DNA from: Bacteroidales bacterium
Lineage (GTDB): Bacteria; Bacteroidota; Bacteroidia; Bacteroidales; JAEINX01
Length of the DNA stretch: 43,402 nucleotides
Assembly (NCBI GenBank): GCA_016342645.1
Contig: JAEINX010000022.1
Coordinates: 1-43,402 of the forward strand
Direction: 5' to 3'
How positions within the stretch are numbered: position 1 is the first letter of the stretch; each line of letters starts with the position of its first letter. The notes beneath the pieces were generated by a model. That model did no database searches and was not told the origin of the DNA. It saw nothing but the letters and a program-made list of their open reading frames with translations. Below, in pieces: positions 36,938-43,402 of the stretch. The translations under genes were made by a program, and so were the position numbers.

Positions 36938-37172
36938 ATCAATTGATGGAGACATGGCTGTTGTCTCAGTTGGTGGAGTTGAATATAACGCAAGTTTACA
37001 GCTTATTGACGATCCTTGCGTGGGTGATTATGTTTTATTGCATACAGGTTTCGCACTTCAAAAAATTAGCGAAGAGGACGCCATGGAAACCCTAAAAATA
37101 TTTAAAGAGTTTGAGGAATTAAATGTTCAAATGGACGAAGAAGAAAAACAAGAAGGAAAAAGAAAAATTTAA
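36909..37172 (+). CDS. hypC: Hydrogenase maturation chaperone HypC
   Basis: An 87-residue HypC/HupF chaperone. The start at 36909 gives the invariant MCLSIP, whose Cys2 is needed to bind the Fe(CN)2CO unit and the hydrogenase large-subunit precursor; longer upstream starts would hide it. A good Shine-Dalgarno GGAG lies 8 bases upstream, within the end of hypF, which is unusual in Bacteroidota and supports coupled translation. The C-terminus is a charged tail (DEEEKQEGKRKI). Confidence 0.96.
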   Translation: MCLSIPAKIKSIDGDMAVVSVGGVEYNASLQLIDDPCVGDYVLLHTGFALQKISEEDAMETLKIFKEFEELNVQMDEEEKQEGKRKI

Positions 37173-37271
37173 TTTTAAAGCATCTCTCTAATAACTAATT
37201 ATTTTCAATGTTTTTTATTATTTTATTAAATTTAAATATTGTTTATTTAGATTTGAAAGAAAAATAATATA

Positions 37272-37279
37272 TAATTTTG
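37272..37279 (+). promoter_or_regulatory. TAnnTTTG -7 box inside the hyp cluster
   Basis: TAATTTTG lies 28 bases before the Cys4 gene in the 134-base spacer after hypC. A TTTG at 37252-37255 is 16 bases upstream, a little close. It suggests that the small gene and hypD-hypE can be transcribed separately from hypF-hypC. Confidence 0.45.
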
Positions 37280-37306
37280 GTGAGAAAATAAATAAAATCT
37301 AAAATT

Positions 37307-37519
37307 ATGAGAAAAATAGATACTTCAAAATTATCGCATGACGAATGTTGGGGAATTCAAATAAACGGAACCAAACATTGCCAAAATTGTAAATGGACAG
37401 GGATTAGTGCTTGCGAAGGGAAAAATATTGTAAAAACAGGAAGAAATTCAAAAGGTTATAAAATTGGTGAGTATGGTTTGGAAGAAGACGTACCCCGCGA
37501 AAAACCACAATTGGTTTAG
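37307..37519 (+). CDS. Small four-cysteine protein inside the hyp cluster
   Basis: A 70-residue protein with Cys14, Cys25, Cys28 and Cys36 (C-x10-C-x2-C-x7-C) in a compact N-terminal half, and a basic, polar C-terminal half (KTGRNSKGYKIGEYG). Four Cys with this spacing could hold zinc, iron or a small Fe-S cluster. No named family comes to mind. The position between hypC and hypD, on the same strand, suggests a part in assembly of the hydrogenase active site, perhaps iron or redox handling. It may alternatively be an unrelated insertion with its own promoter. The frame is compact, and its ATG is well placed. Confidence 0.7.
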   Translation: MRKIDTSKLSHDECWGIQINGTKHCQNCKWTGISACEGKNIVKTGRNSKGYKIGEYGLEEDVPREKPQLV

Positions 37520-37635
37520 TAATTTTATTTATGAAACTTATATGCTAATTTTTAAGAATAAAAAGATGAAAAAACGGTCAACGCTATTCAAGCATGGTCA
37601 GCCTTTAAACTTCAGTCATCCACAATACCTAAAAG

Positions 37636-38715
37636 ATGAAATACATTGACGAGTATCGCGATAAAGAAATTGTAAAAAGGATAGTTGCAAATATTAAAAA
37701 AATCTCGAAGAAAGAAATTTTTTTGATGGAAGTTTGCGGAGGGCACACAATGGCTATCCATAAATTTGGAATACCGTCCTTGTTACCCAAAAATATTAAA
37801 CTATTATCAGGCCCGGGTTGTCCGGTTTGTGTTTCAAGCCGAAAATTTATCGATCAGTCAATTTCTTACAGTCGTTTGCCGGATGTTATTATTACAACTT
37901 ATGGAGACCTAATTCGCGTTCCGGGTTCAACTTCGTCATTAAATAAAGAAAAAGCCAAAGGTGCTGACATCAGGATTGTTTATTCGGTTCTGGATGCCTT
38001 AACAATGGCACAAAATAATCAGGATAAGAAAGTTGTTTTTCTTGGCATTGGCTTTGAAACAACAGCACCCTCGAGTGCAGTAGCAATTTTTAATGCCAAC
38101 AAATTAAATCTTAAAAACTTCTCGCTTTTCAGTTCTCACAAAGTTATGCCTCCTGCAATGAAGGCTCTTATAAACGAAGGTGTTAAAATTGATGGATACA
38201 TTGCACCCGGACATGTGAGCACAATCACGGGTTCCGCAATTTATAAAGATATTGCCGAAAAATATCATGCAGCTTGTGTTGTTGCGGGTTTTGAACCGGT
38301 CGATTTATTGCAATCAATTTATATGCTTGTAAAGCAAATCGAAACCAACGATTATAAAGTTGAAATTGAATATAAAAGAGTCGTAAAGCCCGAAGGAAAT
38401 TTGAAAGCCTTAAAAATGCTTGATGAGATTTTCTACCTTCGGGATGATTGGTGGCGCGGTCTTGGAATTTTACCAAAAAGCGGGCTTGGAATTCGTGAAG
38501 AATATGCTCGCTTTGATGCCGAAAAAGTTTTCAATGTTGAAGTCGAAGAAACAAGAGAAGACAAAGGTTGTATTTGTGGTGAAATTTTAAAAGGATTGAA
38601 AACACCCAAAGATTGTAAATTGTTCGGAAAAGCCTGTACGCCGGGCGATCCTGTAGGAGCTTGCATGGTGTCAAATGAAGGATCGTGTTATGCATTTTAC
38701 CGCTATAAATCTTAA
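37636..38715 (+). CDS. hypD: Hydrogenase maturation protein HypD
   Basis: A 359-residue HypD, the [4Fe-4S] scaffold on which, together with HypC, the Fe(CN)2CO group is built. Conserved blocks are MEVCGGHTMAIHKFGI with Cys34 and His37, LSGPGCPVCV with Cys62 and Cys65, GFETTAP, and the C-terminal cluster ligands CICGEILKG, CKLFGKACTPGDPVGACMVS. It starts 116 bases after the Cys4 protein gene. Confidence 0.97.
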   Translation: MKYIDEYRDKEIVKRIVANIKKISKKEIFLMEVCGGHTMAIHKFGIPSLLPKNIKLLSGPGCPVCVSSRKFIDQSISYSRLPDVIITTYGDLIRVPGSTSSLNKEKAKGADIRIVYSVLDALTMAQNNQDKKVVFLGIGFETTAPSSAVAIFNANKLNLKNFSLFSSHKVMPPAMKALINEGVKIDGYIAPGHVSTITGSAIYKDIAEKYHAACVVAGFEPVDLLQSIYMLVKQIETNDYKVEIEYKRVVKPEGNLKALKMLDEIFYLRDDWWRGLGILPKSGLGIREEYARFDAEKVFNVEVEETREDKGCICGEILKGLKTPKDCKLFGKACTPGDPVGACMVSNEGSCYAFYRYKS

Positions 38716-38782
38716 GTTTAGAAACAAGATACAAGATACAGGATAATGCTTTCCGAAAAATTGAAACTTGAAAATAAAAAAT

Positions 38783-39808
38783 ATGAAAACTAAAAATAAA
38801 GAATCTATACTTCTTGGTCATGGAAGCGGCGGGAAATTATCTCACGATCTAATTGATAAAGTTTTTGTAAAACATTTCAGTAATCCTATACTTTCTGTTC
38901 AAACCGATTCGGCAATTGTTTCTTTAGGCCAATCTAAACTTGCTTTTACAACAGATTCTTTTGTTGTTGATCCGATTTTTTTTCCGGGTGGAAACATTGG
39001 AAAATTAGCTGTTTGCGGAACGGTTAACGACCTTGCTGTTTCAGGGGCCTCTCCCCTATTTATCAGTTCGGCTTTTATTATTGAGGAAGGATTTTCGATG
39101 GATGCTTTGGAAGAAATTTCCGAAACTATGGCAATTGAAGCCAAAAAAGCAGGAGTTGAAATCGTTACCGGTGACACTAAAGTTGTAAACAAAGGAAAAT
39201 GTGATAAAGTTTTTATAAACACTTCGGGTATCGGTATATTAGATAAAAAATATTTGAATATTAGTACGGGTGAGAACATTGAAATTGGAGATAAAATTAT
39301 AGTAAACGGCTCAATAGGAGATCATGGAATGGCAATCTTAAGTGCTCGTAACGAATTAAATCTAAGGTCGAACATCGAATCGGATTGTGCCTGTCTTAAC
39401 CACCTAATTAAAGATGCCCTTGAGGTTTCTGATGAAATTAAATTTATGAGAGATGCCACGCGTGGTGGAATAGCTACTGTTTTATCAGAATTGGTAAAAG
39501 ATAAAAATTATGGTTTGGTAGTCGATGAAGATTCGGTTTTTGTAAATGAAAATGTCAGAGGAATTTGTGAGATGCTTGGTTTCGACCCATTTTATGTAGC
39601 TAATGAAGGTAAAATAATTATGGTGGTCGGTAAAGATGATGCCGACAAAATTTTGTCTAAAATGAAGGAAAATCAGTTTGGAAAAGATGCTGCAATAATT
39701 GGTGAAATTACTGATAAACACCATGGAAAAGGCTGGATAAACACCGAAATTGGTGGAAAAAGAATTATTGATATGCTTAGCGGCGAACAGTTGCCAAGGA
39801 TTTGTTAA
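38783..39808 (+). CDS. hypE: Hydrogenase maturation protein HypE
   Basis: A 341-residue AIR synthase-like protein. HypE dehydrates the thiocarbamate on its C-terminal Cys to a cyanide donor. LLGHGSGGK, FTTDSFVVDP, GTVNDLAVSGA and DATRGGIATVL are typical, and the protein ends in the invariant PRIC, whose last residue carries the ligand. I choose the ATG at 38783; the TTG 15 bases upstream would add KIKN only. The 67-base spacer after hypD has an A-rich direct repeat (AAGATACAAGATACA) typical of short spacer insertions. Confidence 0.96.
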   Translation: MKTKNKESILLGHGSGGKLSHDLIDKVFVKHFSNPILSVQTDSAIVSLGQSKLAFTTDSFVVDPIFFPGGNIGKLAVCGTVNDLAVSGASPLFISSAFIIEEGFSMDALEEISETMAIEAKKAGVEIVTGDTKVVNKGKCDKVFINTSGIGILDKKYLNISTGENIEIGDKIIVNGSIGDHGMAILSARNELNLRSNIESDCACLNHLIKDALEVSDEIKFMRDATRGGIATVLSELVKDKNYGLVVDEDSVFVNENVRGICEMLGFDPFYVANEGKIIMVVGKDDADKILSKMKENQFGKDAAIIGEITDKHHGKGWINTEIGGKRIIDMLSGEQLPRIC

Positions 39809-39885
39809 TCGGAAAATGGGACACAGATTTAATATGATTTATTTATATAAATTGAAATTACAATTCGCAAATTTTATCATAAGTA

Positions 39886-39908
39886 GCCCATGACTTTAGT
39901 CGTGGGTT
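39886..39908. repeat. Short palindrome with CCCATGACT arms
   Basis: CCCATGACT and AGTCGTGGG are complementary with one mismatch around a 2-base loop, followed by TTTT. It is 52 bases before hypA. The CCCACGACT...AGTCGTGGG family is known to me as a widespread bacterial spacer repeat. With the T-run it could work as a weak terminator after hypE. Confidence 0.55.
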
Positions 39909-39928
39909 TTTATAAGATTATAATCCTT

Positions 39929-39944
39929 AACCGTTTTAACGGTT
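39929..39944. repeat. Short palindrome AACCGTTTTAACGGTT
   Basis: AACCGTT and AACGGTT arms form a 16-base near-perfect palindrome, 15 bases before the hypA ATG. Its position in the leader would let it hinder or stabilise translation, but it may simply be another spacer repeat. Confidence 0.5.
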
Positions 39945-39959
39945 TTAAAAACCAAAGAA

Positions 39960-40301
39960 ATGCACGAATTATCAATTGCAATGAACATTGTGGAAATTGC
40001 CGAGGAAGAAAGTAAAAAAGCCGGAGCTACAAAAGTAAGCGAAATTGAACTTGAAATCGGAACAATGTCGGGGATAGTGATTGAAGCTCTTGATTTTGCC
40101 TTAGATGAAGCCAAAAAAAACTCGGTTTTAAGCAATGCAAAAATTACAATAAACAATATTCACGCAAAAGCCAGATGCATTGATTGCAATCATGAATTCG
40201 ACATCGAAGAACTATTTACACCTTGCCCGAAATGCAATTCATTTAGAAATGATATTATTCAAGGAAAGGAACTGAAAGTTAAAAGGCTTATTGCACAGTA
40301 G
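39960..40301 (+). CDS. hypA: Hydrogenase nickel metallochaperone HypA
   Basis: A 113-residue HypA. The MHELS start gives His2, the Ni ligand. The zinc domain has Cys73, Cys76, Cys89 and Cys92. Together with HypB it delivers nickel to the hydrogenase large subunit. The stop codon TAG (40299-40301) is part of a palindromic repeat, so the last residue and the stop may come from that insertion; the C-terminus VKRLIAQ is nevertheless of ordinary length. Confidence 0.96.
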   Translation: MHELSIAMNIVEIAEEESKKAGATKVSEIELEIGTMSGIVIEALDFALDEAKKNSVLSNAKITINNIHAKARCIDCNHEFDIEELFTPCPKCNSFRNDIIQGKELKVKRLIAQ

Positions 40302-40327
40302 AGACATACGGCCGTGTGTCTCTACTG
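40296..40327. repeat. 32-bp palindrome overlapping the hypA stop codon
   Basis: CAGTAGAGACA and TGTCTCTACTG arms meet in a TACGGCCGTG centre; only one base pair of 16 is mismatched. The sequence GTAGAGACRCACGGCCGTGYGTCTCTAC is one I recall as a dispersed repeat in many bacteria. It supplies the hypA stop codon and probably folds into a strong RNA hairpin between hypA and hypB. Confidence 0.75.
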
Positions 40328-40387
40328 ATGGCAGATTAACAAAAAATATTATTTTGACACAAATTCAAAATAATTGACATTTTTACC

Positions 40388-40395
40388 TAATTTTG
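40388..40395 (+). promoter_or_regulatory. TAnnTTTG -7 box upstream of hypB
   Basis: TAATTTTG is 31 bases before the hypB ATG. Upstream, TTGACA occurs twice (40354-40359 and 40374-40379), 20 bases apart, one helical face repeat of about two turns. This could be a promoter with a bound regulator, but neither TTG lies at the standard distance. Confidence 0.4.
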
Positions 40396-40425
40396 TATTT
40401 TAATTTTAATAAAAATAATAAAAAT

Positions 40426-41295
40426 ATGTGCGGAACATGCGGATGCGGTGAAGACAATACCGTAAGAATTCAAAAACCGGGAGAATCATCAGATCAACAT
40501 ACTCATACTCATTCTCACACTCATAATCATGGCGATATTGAGCATTCTCACGATCATATACATGATCATTCACATTCTAATCCACACAGCCATGATGATT
40601 TGCATTCACAACAGCATTCTCATTCAAATGGCCATACTCATGAGCATTCCCATAATAATGAAATATTAATCGAACAGGATATTCTTCAAAAAAACAATCT
40701 GCTTGCCGAAAGAAACAGAGGTTATTTTGAAGCTAAGAACATAATTGCATTAAATCTGGTTAGCTCACCCGGCTCAGGAAAAACAAGCCTATTGGAACGC
40801 TCTATCAAAGAACTCGGTAAGGAAATAAATTTCTTCGTAATTGAAGGTGACCAACAAACAATGAACGATGCAAATCGTATCAATGAAGCCGGAGCACCGG
40901 TAGTTCAAGTAAATACGGGCAATGGTTGTCATCTTGATTCCGATATGGTTAATAAAGCTGTTAAGGAACTTGATATTAAAGACAATTCGGTTTTGGTGAT
41001 CGAAAATGTAGGAAATCTCGTATGCCCATCGATGTTTGACCTTGGTGAATCAAAAAGGGTTGTTGTTATTAGCGTTACCGAAGGCGATGACAAACCTATC
41101 AAATATCCAACAATGTTTGCTTCATCTGATCTTTGCATTATAAATAAAACAGACCTTCTACCCTATGTTGATTTTGATATTGAAAAAGCAAAAGAATATG
41201 CTTTACAAGTAAATCACCATTTGGAAATTATTGAATTATCGGTAAAAACCGGCGAGGGAATGGATAAATGGTATGATTGGATTAAAAAGGTGTAA
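40426..41295 (+). CDS. hypB: Hydrogenase nickel-inserting GTPase HypB
   Basis: A 289-residue HypB. I take the ATG at 40426 because it gives MCGTCGCG, the high-affinity N-terminal nickel site (Cys2, Cys5, Cys7). Residues 24-78 hold about 21 His in the manner of the nickel-storing HypB (nickelin) forms. The GTPase domain has the P-loop SSPGSGKT, EGDQQTMND, the G3-like ENVGNLVCP and the guanine motif NKTD, with the Cys-His metal site in NTGNGCHLD. Its GTP cycle drives nickel transfer with HypA. Confidence 0.97.
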   Translation: MCGTCGCGEDNTVRIQKPGESSDQHTHTHSHTHNHGDIEHSHDHIHDHSHSNPHSHDDLHSQQHSHSNGHTHEHSHNNEILIEQDILQKNNLLAERNRGYFEAKNIIALNLVSSPGSGKTSLLERSIKELGKEINFFVIEGDQQTMNDANRINEAGAPVVQVNTGNGCHLDSDMVNKAVKELDIKDNSVLVIENVGNLVCPSMFDLGESKRVVVISVTEGDDKPIKYPTMFASSDLCIINKTDLLPYVDFDIEKAKEYALQVNHHLEIIELSVKTGEGMDKWYDWIKKV

Positions 41296-41298
41296 AAA

Positions 41299-41332
41299 AG
41301 GGGCTTAGTCCCTGCATCTTGAAAGGTAGATG
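41299..41332. terminator. Weak paired hairpins after hypB
   Basis: AGGGG...CCCT (41299-41313) and CATCT...AGATG (41315-41332) form two small stems just after the hypB stop. There is no T-run. A direct repeat TTATTGAGTGTT follows near 41366 and 41380. Possibly a terminator region between convergent genes. Confidence 0.3.
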
Positions 41333-41394
41333 AATTTCCATTTACTGTTCTTTTACTTGTTTATTGATTATTGAGTGTTGCTTATTGAGTGTTC

Positions 41395-43002
41395 TTATTT
41401 TAAAATTACTATTTTCCCTCTATTAATCACATATAACCCTCTTTTAATGCAATAAATGTAAGTTCCGCTTAATACCTCTCTGCAATCCCAAACTGTTTTT
41501 TCATTTTTTAAATTAAGCGTTGCCACTTCTTGCCCAAAAACATCGCTTATATTTAGTTTGTATTTTTTTCCATTAGGATTAATGAACGAGAACTCAAATA
41601 TCACATACTCTTTTGCAGGATTGGGATAAACTTTTATATTATTATAAATATTTTCATATTCATTAATATTTGATGATGTATCTTTTATTTCAAATACCCA
41701 GAAATCCTCATCATAATTCTCACCGTGTGGAGTGCATTGAACATCATATGAAGGGCCGAAATTAGTTTGGCCGGCAATTACAAAATTATTATCACTCTTT
41801 TTTACTGCTCCGAATGCCATTATTTCATTTCCTTCTCCTCCAATACATCGTTGCCATTCCAATTCACCTGCTGAGCTTATTTTAATCACCCAAATATCTC
41901 TGTTGTATTCATTCATGGAATGATTTCCGAAGACATCACCACCTATTGACTTAGTATAACCCATTAAAACAAATCCTCCATCTGAAGTTTGAAAAACTTT
42001 TTCTGAGGCTTCAATATTCCAACCTCCATAACATTTTTGCCAGATAATATTGCCCCAAAAATCTATTTTTAAAGCCCAAATATCGCTTTCACCATGCCAA
42101 CCCGAGCCGGAAAGATCACCATCATCTGAGCCACCAATGCCGAAAACCATATATCCATCATCAAGTTCAAGTAATGCTAATACACCATCAATATCACTTC
42201 CCCCGTAACATTGCTGCCATTCAATATTTCGGCTGGTATCCAATTTAACGAGTATGGCTTCTGCATGAAAGCTATGTGGCTCGCAAGTCAAATTACCACC
42301 ATCAGAGATCATTGATGTCCCTCCTGCAAGAAATCCACCATCACTTGTTTGAATAATTGCATGTCCAAAATCCTGACTACTTGTTCCAATGGTAAAATCC
42401 CACTCCTTTTCACCTTCACTATTTAGTTTTATCATCCACATATCAAACATACCATAATGCGTTGTTATAACACCACCACTATAGGAAATATAACCAAATG
42501 ACAAAATCCCTCCATCATTTGTCGGAACACCAGTGTAAATTTGATCAGTACCAATACCGCCTAAAATTTTCTCCCATATTATCTCTCCAACACTATCTAT
42601 TTTAACAATCCAGAAATCAGTGGATTCGGGATAGGGGTCATTACTGATATCCCCATCAGAGGAAAATGTTGAGCAAAGCAAATAATAGTTATTATCCTCA
42701 GCTGGCAAAATTCTAATAATTCTTTCTCCTTCACTTCCTCCATAAGTTTTTTCCCAAATTATATCGCCAATTTTATTTGTTTTTACTAACCAACAATCAC
42801 TTTCACCATGATTATATGAAATATCCCCATTAGTTGATTTAGTATAACCACCTATTAGATATCCGTTTTTTGTTGATATTATATCATAAGCATCATCTTT
42901 GTTTGAACCTCCATAACAATTTTGCCAATTAATAGTCATATTTTGAGACATGACAAATATTGGAAAAGAAAGTATAAATATTATTAGTTTTAATTTTTTC
43001 AT
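41395..43002 (-). CDS. Secreted seven-repeat propeller-like protein with T9SS sorting domain
   Basis: A 535-residue exported protein: signal peptide (1-20), seven repeats of about 55-60 residues, then a T9SS tail beginning VYPNPAKEYV. Each repeat starts with a W-x-x-x-x-GG motif (NWQNCYGG, IWEKTYGG, IWEKILGG, EWDFTIGT, EWQQCYGG, IWQKCYGG, EWQRCIGG) and includes SDGGF-GG strands, which fits a seven-bladed beta-propeller. Such proteins occur in groups in Bacteroidota, probably as surface adhesins or ligand binders. Repeats 1, 5 and 6 share a CYGG sequence, so recent internal duplication is plausible. No catalytic residues were seen. Confidence 0.85.
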   Translation of the reverse strand: MKKLKLIIFILSFPIFVMSQNMTINWQNCYGGSNKDDAYDIISTKNGYLIGGYTKSTNGDISYNHGESDCWLVKTNKIGDIIWEKTYGGSEGERIIRILPAEDNNYYLLCSTFSSDGDISNDPYPESTDFWIVKIDSVGEIIWEKILGGIGTDQIYTGVPTNDGGILSFGYISYSGGVITTHYGMFDMWMIKLNSEGEKEWDFTIGTSSQDFGHAIIQTSDGGFLAGGTSMISDGGNLTCEPHSFHAEAILVKLDTSRNIEWQQCYGGSDIDGVLALLELDDGYMVFGIGGSDDGDLSGSGWHGESDIWALKIDFWGNIIWQKCYGGWNIEASEKVFQTSDGGFVLMGYTKSIGGDVFGNHSMNEYNRDIWVIKISSAGELEWQRCIGGEGNEIMAFGAVKKSDNNFVIAGQTNFGPSYDVQCTPHGENYDEDFWVFEIKDTSSNINEYENIYNNIKVYPNPAKEYVIFEFSFINPNGKKYKLNISDVFGQEVATLNLKNEKTVWDCREVLSGTYIYCIKRGLYVINRGKIVILK

Positions 43003-43013
43003 ACAAATTTAAA

Positions 43014-43044
43014 TTACAGGGAGCCTTATTAAAGCTCCCTGTAA
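43014..43044 (-). terminator. Perfect 11-bp hairpin, terminator of the T9SS fragment
   Basis: TTACAGGGAGC (43014-43024) and GCTCCCTGTAA (43034-43044) pair exactly around a 9-base loop. On the minus strand it follows the T9SS stop at 43058 and is trailed by TTTAAATTTG. It also insulates the propeller gene that begins at 43002. Confidence 0.7.
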
Positions 43045-43057
43045 AATTAATAATAAA

Positions 43058-43213
43058 TTATTTACTTATAACAATTTTCCCTGATTTATTAAAACCGGAA
43101 ACATTTAAAGTATAATAATATACTCCCGATTTAATATTCTCAGTATTCCATATTCTTTGGCCATGGTTTTCTGAAACAATAATGGTTTCTATAATTTTCC
43201 CGTAAGTTTCCAC
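43058..43213 (-). pseudogene. C-terminal fragment of a T9SS-secreted protein
   Basis: In a frame different from the transposase fragment, the minus strand reads TYGKIIETIIVSENHGQ, then IKSGVYYYTLNVSG and KSGKIVISK before a TAA at 43058-43060. This is the last half of a T9SS type A sorting domain. It has no start and no upstream part; the sequence beyond about 43213 is transposase. The original cargo gene was therefore cut by an insertion or deletion, and its 3' end is all that is left. Confidence 0.75.
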
Positions 43214-43402
43214 CACATCCCGGATACTTCTTTGGCATGTCTTCAGGTAATTGAAAACATGTTGAATCTTTTAGTTTAAGTTCTGAAAAATTTGGAAAAT
43301 GGCCTAAATTTTTATCAATCACAATCTTTAATGCTTTTTCAAGAATACTTTTGATGTATTCTACCGCAGCCTGAGTAAATCGTTTATCAATAGCTTGTTT
43401 GG
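43209..43402 (-). mobile_element. IS4-family-like transposase fragment
   Basis: The minus strand, entering from the window edge in frame, encodes KQAIDKRFTQAAVEYIKS, then LKLKDSTCFQLPEDM and KKYPGCGG. I recognise LKDST-x-FQ-P and the following PG-GG block as the start of the DDE domain in IS4-family transposases, where the Asp of KDST is the first catalytic residue. The protein loses its likeness after PGCGG, close to 43209, and the frame continues into T9SS-derived bases to a stop at 43140. So it is truncated at its 3' end; its 5' end is outside. Confidence 0.7.

Noticed and set aside
37464..37649. 61-codon frame before hypD
   Set aside because: Overlaps the Cys4 gene and the hypD start, and has no family-like features.

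Overview
The window is an AT-rich chromosomal segment from a member of Bacteroidota, most likely a Bacteroidales-like environmental anaerobe. Three sequence features support this. Large secreted proteins end in type IX secretion (T9SS) sorting domains. TAnnTTTG -7 promoter boxes recur and Shine-Dalgarno sites are scarce. The spacers carry several kinds of short inverted repeat that I remember from genomes of this phylum. No tRNA, rRNA or CRISPR array was seen. The taxon is inferred from gene content, not from a search.

Left end (1-2321) is accessory DNA: an integron-like gene cassette encoding a small secreted protein, bounded by two attC-like palindromes; a decayed tyrosine recombinase whose catalytic Tyr is Phe; two long inverted repeats; and a six-copy 42-bp minisatellite. 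From 2322 to 10168 the genes are metabolic. A minus-strand operon holds a putative antitoxin-like protein, a nitronate monooxygenase/FabK-like flavoprotein and a fucose isomerase-like protein, followed by prmC. A plus-strand run holds a PRK/uridine kinase-like P-loop protein, a sucrose-phosphate synthase-like glycosyltransferase, xdhC and the xanthine dehydrogenase FeS/FAD subunit. The molybdopterin subunit is not next to it.

The middle (10448-27872) has a 1367-residue CotH/lamin-tail/PKD T9SS cargo protein, then a divergent pair of unrecognised genes (14634-16693). Their shared spacer carries seven copies of a TTAAGTA-type site and a near-consensus TTGACA-N17-TAATAT promoter. Then come a TPR protein, gyrA, clpC, a membrane-anchored hypothetical protein and two convergent acyl-CoA dehydrogenase genes.

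The right part (28282-43402) has a second T9SS cargo protein that shares unnamed modules with the first and carries two palindromic elements in frame. It is followed by a soluble PAS-rich hybrid histidine kinase and a complete hydrogenase maturation cluster, hypF-hypC-[Cys4 protein]-hypD-hypE-hypA-hypB, with no hydrogenase structural gene in view. The cluster would assemble the NiFe(CN)2CO centre: HypF/HypE make cyanide, HypC/HypD build and carry the iron unit, HypA/HypB deliver nickel. The window closes with a seven-repeat propeller T9SS protein and a junction where an IS4-like transposase fragment runs into the tail of a destroyed T9SS gene.

The items most worth following are the operator-rich divergent pair, the integron-like cassette, the Cys4 protein inside the hyp cluster, and the palindromes that entered or ended reading frames.
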